Shown piece after piece: positions 8,919 to 17,057 of a stretch of 62,733 nucleotides of DNA. Source of the stretch: Nitrospirales bacterium (GTDB taxonomy: Bacteria > Nitrospirota > Nitrospiria > Nitrospirales > UBA8639); assembly GCA_021604005.1 (NCBI GenBank), contig BQIV01000030.1, positions 1 through 62,733 on the forward strand. The letters run 5' to 3'. The notes below the pieces were generated by a model. The model was not told where the DNA came from. It saw only the letters and a program-made list of their open reading frames with translations, and searched no databases. The translations under genes and the position numbers were made by a program. The first letter of the stretch is position 1, and every line of letters begins with the position of its first letter.

Positions 8919-9671
8919 ATGGGAAACAAACTTGAGGGAAAAGTTGCTGTCATCACGGGAGGAAACAGTGGCATTGGATTAGCCACCGCCAAACTCTTTC
9001 AGGCTGAATGCGCCACCGTCGTCATTACGGGACGCCGGCAAGAAGCCGTGGACACCGCCGTCAAAGATATCGGAGGAACCAGTGTCGGGTTTGTCTCAGA
9101 TGCCGGGAACATGAATGACATACACACGCTGTATGCCAATATCCACAAAGACATTGGGAAGATCGATGTGCTGTTTCTCAATGCAGGAGTGGCGACCTTT
9201 GGCCCCTTCATGTCAATGGATGAAGCTACATTCGATCACATGGTGAATGTCAACTTCAAAGGGCTGTTTTTTAATGTTCAACAAGCCTTGCCGCTCTTGA
9301 ATGAAGGCGCATCGGTCATTTTCAACACGTCGATTGCCGATCAAAAAGGGTTTCCCGCTACCAATGTCTATGCCGCCACCAAAGCCGCCGTACGCAGTCT
9401 CGCCAGAACCTTGGCGGGCGAACTCTATGAACACAAGATCAGAGTCAATGCCCTCGCTCCAGGACCAATCGATACGCCAATCTTTGAAAAAATCGGAATG
9501 CCCAAAGACGCCGTTGGTGGGGTAAAAGAAGGCTTTGCCCAAGAGAATCCCATGAAACGCATGGGCACCTCCGAGGAAATTGCCAAGGCCGCCTTGTTTC
9601 TGGCCTCGGACGACTCCTCTTATATCATGGGTGTCGACCTCACGGTCGACGGCGGGATGACGCAGCTCTAG
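8919..9671 (+). CDS. Short-chain dehydrogenase/reductase (classical SDR)
   Basis: NAD(P)-dependent oxidoreductase of 250 residues, FabG-like in layout. It has the cofactor motif TGGNSGIG near residue 14 and the NAG motif (LNAGVATFG). The catalytic Ser, Tyr and Lys lie in NTSIADQKG and VYAATKAA, and the closing motif is APGPIDTP with VDLTVDGGMTQL at the end. An Arg-rich GRRQ after the second strand suggests NADPH preference. The start at 8919 is fixed by AAGGAG six bases ahead; an upstream TTG at 8886 is less likely. Substrate is not evident. It is a single gene with no operon partner. Confidence 0.92.
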   Translation: MGNKLEGKVAVITGGNSGIGLATAKLFQAECATVVITGRRQEAVDTAVKDIGGTSVGFVSDAGNMNDIHTLYANIHKDIGKIDVLFLNAGVATFGPFMSMDEATFDHMVNVNFKGLFFNVQQALPLLNEGASVIFNTSIADQKGFPATNVYAATKAAVRSLARTLAGELYEHKIRVNALAPGPIDTPIFEKIGMPKDAVGGVKEGFAQENPMKRMGTSEEIAKAALFLASDDSSYIMGVDLTVDGGMTQL

Positions 9672-9896
9672 AGGAGAGAGGCAACATTGATTCTGCCGAA
9701 GTTTTTTAAATCAAATATGCGTTCAACTCTGCCTTTCATGGAACGCAGCTTACGATAGGCGCCACGAGCGCCCGCAAATTTCAACCCTCGACTAATTGTC
9801 GGTACACTCTCTTCCTCTGTAGCTTAAATTACATGGGTGAAGACGGCACAGGGAACGTGGAGCGTGATTTTTTTGTGTCTTGAAGTCACAGACAGA

Positions 9897-10151
9897 TCAG
9901 TAATGATAGCGAAGTTTGGCAATGAATACTGCATGGACTTCTATGCGATAGACCATACGATGTTCATCAGTGATGCGGCGAGACCAAAAGCCAGAGAGTG
10001 CATGCTTCAAAGGTTCGGGCTTACCTATACCAGCGAACGGTTCACGCTGTGTCTCACGGATCAGCTTGTTGATTCGTTCAATCATCCGTTTGTCTTGCTT
10101 CGGCCAGTAAAGATAGTCGTTCCATGCTTCGTCTGCAAAGATCAATTTCAC
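9897..10151 (-). CDS. yoeB: YoeB-family ribosome-dependent mRNA endonuclease toxin
   Basis: RelE-fold toxin of 84 residues that cleaves mRNA in the ribosomal A site when freed from its antitoxin. The family core is intact: NDYLYWPKQDKRMIERIN, then PEPLKHALSGFWSRRI with the catalytic Glu, TDEHRMVYRI with the Arg, and the C-terminal LRYHY with the catalytic His. Length equals E. coli YoeB. Its start overlaps the antitoxin stop by four bases (ATGA), giving tight translational coupling. Confidence 0.96.
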   Translation of the reverse strand: MKLIFADEAWNDYLYWPKQDKRMIERINKLIRETQREPFAGIGKPEPLKHALSGFWSRRITDEHRMVYRIEVHAVFIAKLRYHY

Positions 10152-10399
10152 TTTGTTAGTTTCCGCGTCACACCCTTTCCAGCGTTTAGTTGTTCAATAG
10201 CAGACAGCAGACGCTTGGCGTTAGTTGGGCTACGCAAGAGATAGGCGGTCTCCTCAAGCGCTTTGTAATCCTCCAAGGAAAGCATCACAACAGATTGCTC
10301 CCCATTGCGGGTGATAATCATAGGCTCGTGATCATCACAAACCCGGTCCATCGTACTAGCAAGATTGGCTCGAGCGGCTGAGTAGGTAATGGCATCCAT
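10148..10399 (-). CDS. yefM: YefM-family antitoxin
   Basis: Antitoxin of 83 residues, Phd/YefM fold, which binds operator DNA through its N-terminus and neutralises YoeB through its C-terminus. Seen: the DNA-binding start MDAITYSAARANLASTMD, the central IITRNGEQSVVMLSLEDYKA typical of the fold, and a tail with YLLRSPTNAKRLLSAI that matches the toxin-wrapping segment of YefM. First gene of the bicistron, with the ATG behind GAGGAG. Expected to be autorepressed through the palindromic site at 10422-10439. Confidence 0.96.
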   Translation of the reverse strand: MDAITYSAARANLASTMDRVCDDHEPMIITRNGEQSVVMLSLEDYKALEETAYLLRSPTNAKRLLSAIEQLNAGKGVTRKLTK

Positions 10400-10421
10400 A
10401 CAGTAACTCCTCGACTTTAGC

Positions 10422-10439
10422 TGTACGTAATATTGTACA
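10422..10439 (-). promoter_or_regulatory. YefM operator: paired TGTAC(A) palindromes
   Basis: Two hexamers, TGTACG at 10422-10427 and TGTACA at 10434-10439, lie 12 bp apart centre to centre, just ahead of yefM. The known E. coli yefM-yoeB operator uses TGTACA cores with the same spacing, so this is a well-supported autoregulatory site. Confidence 0.8.
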
Positions 10440-10655
10440 TCTATACATTCTACCTGTCCAGGTTCAGCTCAAAGAGGCAAAACCTCCACCGAACAAACTG
10501 CGACATTGTTTGATTCTGCACCGCATCAGTTAGGAATAGCTAGGATAATGTGACTTCAAGAAACGACCTCAAATCTGTCATTCTGTTCGACTTGCTTGAC
10601 ACCCTTCTAATAGCTGAGTACCGTTTCTCCAACTTTCTGAGAAAAGGGATTGTTG

Positions 10656-11407
10656 ATGATCATTGCAGATACCGAGACCGCTGACCTTTCCACCCAGACT
10701 GGTCCGATGCGCAGCTATATCTTTCGACCAGTGGCTGCAGGTCGGTATCCTGGTCTCGTATTGTATTCGGAGATTTATCAAGTCACCGGACCAATCCGAC
10801 GAATAGCAGCTTTCTTGGCTGGTCATGGATTTGTAGTGTTGGTCCCTGAGGTTTACCATGAGTTAGAGCCCGCGGGCACAGTTCTCAACTACGATAAACC
10901 TGACACTGACCGTGGCAATCAACACAAAATTACGAAGACGCTCTCAAGCTACGATAGTGACGCACGCGCGGCGTTGGACTACCTTCAGACATTTTCCCAT
11001 TGCACAGGAAAACTTGGAGTCATGGGGTCTGCCTGGGAGGCCAATTAGCGTTTCGCGCGGCCATGAACCAAGACGTGTTAGCCAGTGTGTGTTTCTATGC
11101 TACGGATATCCACACCAGAAGCTTAGGAAAAGGGAAAAATGATAATACCCTTGATCGCATTGGGGAAATTAAAGGAGAACTGCTCATGGGCTGGGGACGC
11201 CAAGACCCTCATATCCCCCTTAAAGGACGAGCGAAGATTTACAATGCCCTCACGGACAACGACGTGAACTTTCAATGGCATGAGTTCAATAATGCACATG
11301 CATTTCTTCGCGATGAAGGCTATCGGTATGATCCTGCATCGACCCAAATCAGTAATAGCATGATCCTGGAACTGTTTAACAGAAAACTAGGCAAGGGAGA
11401 CGCTTAG
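10656..11407 (+). pseudogene. Dienelactone hydrolase family protein, frameshifted
   Basis: Alpha/beta hydrolase of the DLH family that would be about 250 residues if intact. The first frame (start 10656, behind AAGGGA) runs through YSEIYQ and GFVVLVPEVYH to GKLGVMG and then stops. The second frame resumes at GVCLGGQLAFR with the nucleophile Cys and carries the Asp (GRQDPHIPL) and His (NNAHAFLRDEG) of the triad, ending at 11407. The break is at the GGGG run at 11024-11027: one more G restores GVMGVCLGG. All catalytic residues survive, so this is either a very recent mutation or a homopolymer sequencing error. Confidence 0.88.
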
Positions 11408-11784
11408 AACAGCTTGACTTCTGAAGGATAGAAATTGAATTCTTTACCGCCCCGCACTCTCAACAATTGGGTCATTGCTTGTTCTTGCACTTCATGAATA
11501 GAGATGGCTACGAAGATGGGAAATCAAGCAACGACCCTAATTGCAAGTATCCCTGCCACACTTCTCTAATTTCGTTAGTCAATTCGGTAGTCGGAATTAA
11601 TGATGCGTCTCTGTCAAACCAAAGGTATCAGAATGAAATGAGATAGTTTTTCTTTTTTGTAAAACTCCTTACAAAACTCTCGTCCCCACCCTCTATTTAG
11701 AGCGACAGTTGTTGATTTTTAAGCATGAATCACTAGAATCATTAGGAAACCTAGTTAACCTTTATTGGCGCCGACGGAGAGTAG
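11408..11784. other. Intergenic, AT-rich, no gene seen
   Basis: About 375 bases marking the left edge of a markedly more AT-rich segment. No open frame with a ribosome site or similarity was found. Confidence 0.5.
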
Positions 11785-12321
11785 ATGTTTTTGAATGAAA
11801 TATTCGACCATACGACTGTCTTGATAGTAGGAGGAGTTGCCGGTTCATTTCTAACATTTCTGAGTATTTGCATATATCGAAAATTTACGTGTCCTGAAAT
11901 TGTGGAAGATCCAGAATGTAATGAAACAAAATTTGATCAATTAAAATTACTTTTTGAATACACGAAGTTTCATATTGGACTTTATGCAACACTGATCACT
12001 GGATTGATAGCATTGATGAGTCTGGGGTATGTAGACTTTCGCCCCCACTTTAGAATTCCTATTTACATAACGGTCTTATTTTTTACCTTTGCCGGAGCGG
12101 CGGGTGGGGTCGTGGGAAGCAGTGCCTGTATGTATAAAGATTTGAAGGCGTTTCAAAATGCGAGGATCGGTTTCTGGGGCTTGCCAATGTTCAAAGGAAA
12201 GACCTGGGCTACTTTAGAGCATCTTTTCTTTTGGATTGGGTTAGCAAACGCCATTGGGGCAGTGATTATGGGAGAAAACTACCCTCTTAGTTGGAAATCA
12301 GAAGACAAGGTTTGGGTCTAA
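11785..12321 (+). CDS. Hypothetical four-helix membrane protein
   Basis: Unrecognised protein of 178 residues. Four hydrophobic segments are evident (about residues 12-32, 58-78, 90-113 and 150-166), two of them glycine-rich (VGGVAGSFLTF and FAGAAGGVVGSSACM). A short Cys- and acid-containing loop (CPEIVEDPECNE) follows the first helix. The start at 11785 is supported by GGAGAG. Base composition and codon choice are more AT-rich than in flanking core genes, consistent with acquisition by transfer. It could be a small transporter-like or effector membrane protein; nothing in the sequence decides. Confidence 0.6.
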   Translation: MFLNEIFDHTTVLIVGGVAGSFLTFLSICIYRKFTCPEIVEDPECNETKFDQLKLLFEYTKFHIGLYATLITGLIALMSLGYVDFRPHFRIPIYITVLFFTFAGAAGGVVGSSACMYKDLKAFQNARIGFWGLPMFKGKTWATLEHLFFWIGLANAIGAVIMGENYPLSWKSEDKVWV

Positions 12322-12597
12322 TGACTCACTTTTGGAGGTGAACCCGTTTTGGAAACTCTTGCGTTTTCCTCTATTTAAGAACCAAAGGTAAAGCAGAGAC
12401 AAGCTGAGGTTGCCCTAATATGCTGGTGTGAAGAATGCCTAATTAACTTATGTACCCATTAGTGATCTTCCCCCACAAAATCAGACACGGAGTTAAGCTG
12501 CCTGAACTTCCCTCGTTTCCGTGGACACTCACCCTGATACTTCCGAACACAAACAAAATAATCCTTATTATTTCCCAATTTTTTCTACAGATATGCT
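12322..12597. other. Intergenic, AT-rich
   Basis: About 275 bases. A 60-codon frame at 12450-12632 overlaps the next gene's start and has no ribosome site, so it is not called. Confidence 0.4.
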
Positions 12598-13506
12598 ATG
12601 CCAATAATTACCAAAGACCCCACAATTCGTGATGATGATGCTCTTCGGTTTGAGACTTATCGTAACTATTTATTCCGAATCTCTGAGCTTATTCGGGATA
12701 CACACACTAATTGGGGAAATTTTGCAGTCGCATGTGTAGACGCTACCCGCAGCCTACGTCCGATTCACGAACCAGATCTAAAATATTTACGGCGCTTTCT
12801 TGGCATTGCATGGAACACTGAGTCTCTTATTCAAGAACAACCTACTGACATTGAGTTGATTCGAATCAACAACGCTTGGTTGCCTGTTCAGGCATATTAT
12901 TCCATATACGCTGCTTCCGAGACTATTGCGTATGCTGTTGATGGCGCGTATGCCGGCAGTCACCAGAAAGCTTTGCGAAAAGCCACAGATTTTCTTGTTA
13001 AATTGCCGATTAAACCGTGGAATCTTGCGTATTCAGGTACATGTGGTCGCGACCAAAGGCAACACCAACCTAAGAACTTCCCCTTCGGAACTGTTCCAGC
13101 CCATAATCTCAGCGGCACTTCTGCTAGTCACCTAAATGTTATTGCCACCTGCTTAAAGGCAGAGCATTACAATAGGATAGATGCTGAATACAAGCGAAGT
13201 AAAAAGTTCAAGTATCAGTACGATCCTGGATACACTGGACTACTACACTTCTTGTATCGGCTTCGCATTCTCTCTAATTATCGAGGGGTTGAATTATTCA
13301 TTGTCGAGGGTAGTGACGACGACATTCGTTCCTTTAGTGACAGCCTCCGTTGGATTGTTGAATGGACACTTACTTATTTTGAGATCGTCTTACTAAGAAA
13401 ATTCCGTCGACGTGTTATAACTGATCTTGCCAAAGATTTCTTATCGCGAAATCCTCGAGCCTACAAACTTGAAGAACGCATTGATGGGTATCAGAAGCTA
13501 TACTGA
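12598..13506 (+). CDS. Hypothetical protein, possible HEPN-like helical domain
   Basis: Protein of 302 residues, AT-rich codons, no confident family. Residues about 85-125 (AWLPVQAYYSIYAASETIAY, then GSHQKALRKATDFL) are helical and resemble the AYYSxYxAxxAxAY core of HEPN/YaaC-like proteins, but a catalytic RxxxxH is not obvious. A basic, aromatic C-terminal half contains LLHFLYRLRILSNYRGVE. The start ATG at 12598 lacks a good ribosome site. It is convergent with the tcmP/DUF5131 genes and sits in the same accessory island. A role in defence or RNA metabolism would be only a guess from context. Confidence 0.55.
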   Translation: MPIITKDPTIRDDDALRFETYRNYLFRISELIRDTHTNWGNFAVACVDATRSLRPIHEPDLKYLRRFLGIAWNTESLIQEQPTDIELIRINNAWLPVQAYYSIYAASETIAYAVDGAYAGSHQKALRKATDFLVKLPIKPWNLAYSGTCGRDQRQHQPKNFPFGTVPAHNLSGTSASHLNVIATCLKAEHYNRIDAEYKRSKKFKYQYDPGYTGLLHFLYRLRILSNYRGVELFIVEGSDDDIRSFSDSLRWIVEWTLTYFEIVLLRKFRRRVITDLAKDFLSRNPRAYKLEERIDGYQKLY

Positions 13507-13904
13507 AACGATTCTCCTGACACTTACTTAATAAAACCGTCAGATTAATTCAATCGACATTTACTGCACAGACTTTTCTTTCAAAACTAGACGATTGTTC
13601 GCTCCATATTTCGGTACTCGTTGTCGATCTGCTAGACCTGCAAATTCCAACAACCCGCTTTCTTTCCATTCACGAAGCCACTTCTTTAAGTCACTTTCCC
13701 AAATAAGTGGAGCTGAAAGCGCCAAATCCCATATATCATCGTATCCAATATTTCCATGTATTCTAAGTTTTTCCAGAATACGTTCTTTGGTATGAGATAG
13801 ATAGTGATTTCGTAAATTGAGAAAATCTGATGTATCATATAGAGGTGGCTCTGTTTTTTTGAACAACTCATTGGTCGAAGACAAGTGGATCACTCCTGGT
13901 TGAA

Positions 13905-14732
13905 TTAAGCCGCTTGTAACTGCGGCAGTTGTTGAAAATAGACCTGATCCGGTGTCCGCTCTGCGAGGCTCGAATGCGGACGGCGACTGTTATAAAACTG
14001 GAAATAGCGATCGATCCCCGTTCGTGCCGCTGGCACGGACTCATAGGCATGCAAGTAGACTTCTTCGTATTTTACGGTGCGCCACAATCGTTCGACGAAG
14101 ATATTATCCCGCCACGCCCCTCGACCGTCCATACTGAGTCGAATCCCCTGAGCCTTGACCCACTCCGTAAAGCTGTGACTCGTAAACTGAGCACCTTGAT
14201 CCGTATTCAGGATGTCGGGGTTGCCATACCGACTCAGGGCCTCCTCAACGGCCTCCAGACAAAATTGGACGTCCATCGTGATGGACACGCGCCAAGCCAG
14301 CACACGCCGGGTATACCAATCCACCACCGCGACTAAATACACAAATCCTTTGGCCAAGGGGATGTAGGTGATATCCATGGCCCAGACCTGATTGGCACGG
14401 GTGATTGTTAGCCCTCGCAGCAGATACGGATACACTTGATGGCTGGGATGGCGCCTTGTAGTTGGAGGCTTTCGATACAGGGCTTCCAGCCCCATACGCT
14501 TCATCAGCGTACTCACATGCTTGCGACCAACCATGATACCTTCTTGCCGTAAGAGCGCACGGAGCATGCGCGCTCCTGCAAACGGGTACTCCAGGTGCAA
14601 CTGATCCATGCGGTTCATGAGGAACTGCTCCTCCTCAGAGACCGGCTTGGCTCGATAATAGCAACTGCCGCGACTCACGCCCAATACCTGCGCTTGTTTC
14701 GTGACGGCTAATTGGTGTGTGCGGTCGATCAT
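13905..14732 (-). CDS. IS3-family transposase OrfB, DDE integrase domain
   Basis: Catalytic half of the IS3 transposase, 275 residues. It has an HTH_21-like region (YPFAGARMLRALLRQEGI) and then the rve integrase core. The DDE residues lie in WAMDITYIPLAKG, NTDQGAQFTSHSF and DNIFVERLWRTVKYEE, with the expected DD(35)E spacing. The C-terminal YNSRRPHSSLAERTPDQVY is characteristic of the family. It overlaps orfA by four bases (ATGA), so it is probably expressed by reinitiation or frameshifting as in related elements. Confidence 0.97.
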   Translation of the reverse strand: MIDRTHQLAVTKQAQVLGVSRGSCYYRAKPVSEEEQFLMNRMDQLHLEYPFAGARMLRALLRQEGIMVGRKHVSTLMKRMGLEALYRKPPTTRRHPSHQVYPYLLRGLTITRANQVWAMDITYIPLAKGFVYLVAVVDWYTRRVLAWRVSITMDVQFCLEAVEEALSRYGNPDILNTDQGAQFTSHSFTEWVKAQGIRLSMDGRGAWRDNIFVERLWRTVKYEEVYLHAYESVPAARTGIDRYFQFYNSRRPHSSLAERTPDQVYFQQLPQLQAA

Positions 14733-15034
14733 CGTTTTGCGCTCAGCACGCCCGCTTTGGTGAGCGCACTTTCTAAAAAATCGTTTTCCAACGTCAACTC
14801 GCCAATCTTGGCATGAAGTTGTTTCACATCCACAGGAGACTGAGCTGGCTCGCCTCCTTCAAACACACTCGTGGCCCGTTCCAACAATAAGGTCTTCCAT
14901 TGCGTGATTTGATTCGGATGCACATCAAACTGTTGCGCCAGTTCCGCCACCGTCTGCTCGCCCTTGATGGCAGCCAGCGCCACTTTCGATTTAAAGACAG
15001 GAGAATGGTTCCGTCGAGGTCGTCGTTTCATCAT
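14729..15034 (-). CDS. IS3-family transposase OrfA, helix-turn-helix
   Basis: DNA-binding half of the transposase, 101 residues. It has a basic N-terminus (MMKRRPRRNHSPVFKSKVAL), an HTH_Tnp_1 domain around GEQTVAELAQQFDVHPNQIT, and a C-terminal leucine-zipper-like helix (KQLHAKIGELTLENDFLESA) used for multimerisation. Intact; first gene of the element. Confidence 0.96.
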   Translation of the reverse strand: MMKRRPRRNHSPVFKSKVALAAIKGEQTVAELAQQFDVHPNQITQWKTLLLERATSVFEGGEPAQSPVDVKQLHAKIGELTLENDFLESALTKAGVLSAKR

Positions 15035-16020
15035 ACGCTCCTTTCAGCAGTGGCCCTATCATGCCACGGTTAGCAGAGCGTATCCACTGATCTTGTTGTT
15101 CAGATTCTTGGGGCCACCTCTATATAATGCTGATCCACCAAACAGTTCTGTTTGGCCAGTTTTCTCTTCTCTTTTTCGTTGATGAGCGTCTCCTCTTGCC
15201 TCCTGCATTATGGACATTGCTTTCTTCTCCGTGTCTTTGAAGACCTGTACACCCTTTGGGTTTCTTGTAGCGTAGATCAAATTAAAATGCGTTCGATTCT
15301 CCACGGCATGAAGAACAATAGCGCAAGTTACGTATTTGAATCCCCCTGTCCGCCTTACGCTGTTGCCGTATTCTTGGACGATGGCATCTTCGCGATCTCG
15401 TTTATCCAACCCTTGGAGTCTTTTCTTAAACTCTCCAGATCCGAATAACCTTTTAAAGCTAGCTTGGGTTTCGTCCTGTGGTGATTCAATAAATCGAGAA
15501 ATGTGCTCAGTCATGAAGTTAATAAGAACTTCTCCTGGCTTCACCTGAAGAAGAGGGGCAATGATGTCCATTGCAAATCCGGACCAGCCGGTTGGATCGA
15601 CAAAAATAAAAGGAAAAGAGTTTTTTCCTCCTTTTTTAATAAAATCCAAAATAGCGGGGATTGAAACTTCTAGCTTTTCATTTAATATTTCAATTTCGAC
15701 ATCAGTAATGTCCTTCGTAAACAAACTGAGTTTATTGAAGGCTGACCGATTTTTTTCTAGGAAAAACGCACGTAACTTTAACCTGCGACCGGTTTGTCGC
15801 TGATGAATTTCACGCGCTTTTCTAAGCTGTTTTAAGGCAATAGCGAAGGAGCTGTCTTGAAAGTCATCAGACCGGACATTCCAAGGTCCAGAAAAGCAGT
15901 CTACGTAGGTAAGTGTATTGCGATGGGTTCCAACAATTATCGCAAAGCGTTCAAGATACTGTTGTAAAATGAAATGTTTGACAAGCGTTTGTTCTCGACC
16001 TAGATAGAGATCATTTTTGG

Positions 16021-16830
16021 TCAACGAGTCGCCTCAACTGGGTGGAACATCGCAACTGACTTTATTGCAGCATGACATTTTTCTCTGTCATTAACCGATG
16101 TATACATTCTCTGTGGGAACTCATCATAAGTTTTTCCTTCTAAAGTACGCCCTGTTTCTTTTTTGCGAACACCACCCCATTGTTTAAAGAAAAAAGGCAC
16201 TTTCGTCTTTCTACATTGATCACGGATGGAAAGCACCCAGTCTTTGTGTATTGGCCGCGCTCCGGGTCCACTTTCCCCACCAACGATAACCCACCCAATA
16301 CCTGCAAGGTTAATCTTCCCCAGTTCTTCAAGAAGCGGTTCAATTGAAAGAAATCTCATTTTTGCAGGTGCCTTACGAAGTTGGTCGATACGTGGAATCC
16401 CATGTTTCTTGTTTTCCACACTAACACCCCACCAAATATGTGGGTGTCTTGTCGCAAAATTTAGATGACTATTTAACAGTTCACTCATTCGCTCAGAACG
16501 TTTAGTGAGAACTTGGTAGGTATGCCAGTTTGCCTTTACCATTACCTGAACGACTTCTTGAATGTACTTGTCGGGGACATCTTCCTGAAATAAATCACTC
16601 ATGGAATTCACGAAAACCTTTTTGGGTGTCCGCCACCGTAGGGGCTCAGAGAGTTTCGCAGGAACGAGTCGTAGGTCAAATCCAAATTCATAAGGATGAC
16701 CAGGCACACCACGGAATCTTTCTGCAAATGTCTCTGCATAGCAATTTGCACATCCAGGACTCACCTTAGAACAACCCCGAACAGGGTTCCAGGTTGCATC
16801 AGTCCATTCTATTTTTGAATTATCACTCAT
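16021..16830 (-). CDS. Three-Cys-motif protein, DUF5131 (phage Gp37/Gp68-like)
   Basis: Protein of 269 residues and first gene of the pair with tcmP. The N-terminus carries WNPVRGCSKVSPGCANCYAE, the three-Cys motif (C-x6-C-x2-C), probably an iron-sulphur or metal site resembling radical SAM enzymes. Family blocks follow: VFVNSMSDLFQEDVPD, YQVLTKRSERM, WWGVSVEN, FLSIEPLLEELG, VGGESGPGARP and FFKQWGG. Length is typical. TcmP is named for being the partner of this family, and the ATGA overlap (16021-16024) supports one functional unit. Biochemical role unknown. The region is AT-rich, consistent with horizontal transfer. Confidence 0.93.
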   Translation of the reverse strand: MSDNSKIEWTDATWNPVRGCSKVSPGCANCYAETFAERFRGVPGHPYEFGFDLRLVPAKLSEPLRWRTPKKVFVNSMSDLFQEDVPDKYIQEVVQVMVKANWHTYQVLTKRSERMSELLNSHLNFATRHPHIWWGVSVENKKHGIPRIDQLRKAPAKMRFLSIEPLLEELGKINLAGIGWVIVGGESGPGARPIHKDWVLSIRDQCRKTKVPFFFKQWGGVRKKETGRTLEGKTYDEFPQRMYTSVNDREKCHAAIKSVAMFHPVEATR

Positions 16831-17057
16831 GGCTCAGCTTTACCTTTTTCGTACTTGGTATAACATATTCTATTCTTTTTTAATATTAATTCAAATGGGA
16901 GTACGGGGCGATACTCTGTCATATTTAAAGTGTTGATAGAGTTGGTCTGTGAAAAATAATTATTTTAGTTTTTTTCTATTCAACGTTTCTAATAAACAAG
17001 GGATAGGAATATTTTATCCAAGTAACTCAGTCTTTGATTGTTAGCCATAAAACTTTC

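Larger units (their letters stand above)
13841..15121 (-). mobile_element. IS3-family insertion sequence, complete, 1281 bp
   Basis: Ends are imperfect inverted repeats beginning AGAGGTGGC at both termini (13841 and 15121, the latter read inward). They are flanked by direct ATAT target duplications at 13837-13840 and 15122-15125. It carries overlapping orfA and orfB on the minus strand, both intact. Intact ORFs and perfect target duplications point to a recent insertion into tcmP. Confidence 0.92.
13561..16024 (-). pseudogene. tcmP: Three-Cys-motif partner protein TcmP, split by an IS3-family insertion
   Basis: The N-terminal part (16024 down to 15126) encodes about 300 residues, from MTKNDLYLGREQTLVKHF through the YVDCFSGPW and FIFVDPTGWSGF motifs, ending TELFGGSALY. 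The C-terminal part (13840 down to 13561) continues DTSDFLNLRNHYLS, then a winged-helix-like domain (GYDDIWDLALS, ESDLKKWLREW, ending LKEKSVQ). The insert 13841-15121 has 4-bp ATAT duplications; removing it with one copy rejoins the frame exactly, giving 392 residues, normal for TcmP. The start overlaps the upstream DUF5131 stop by four bases. In the interrupted state the N-part would be made with a 20-residue tail from the IS. TcmP is the conserved partner of DUF5131; its activity is not established. Confidence 0.9.

Noticed and set aside
14725-14735. Programmed -1 frameshift between IS3 orfA and orfB
   Set aside because: No A6G-type slippery run is seen at the junction; only an ATGA overlap. 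Expression mode left open.
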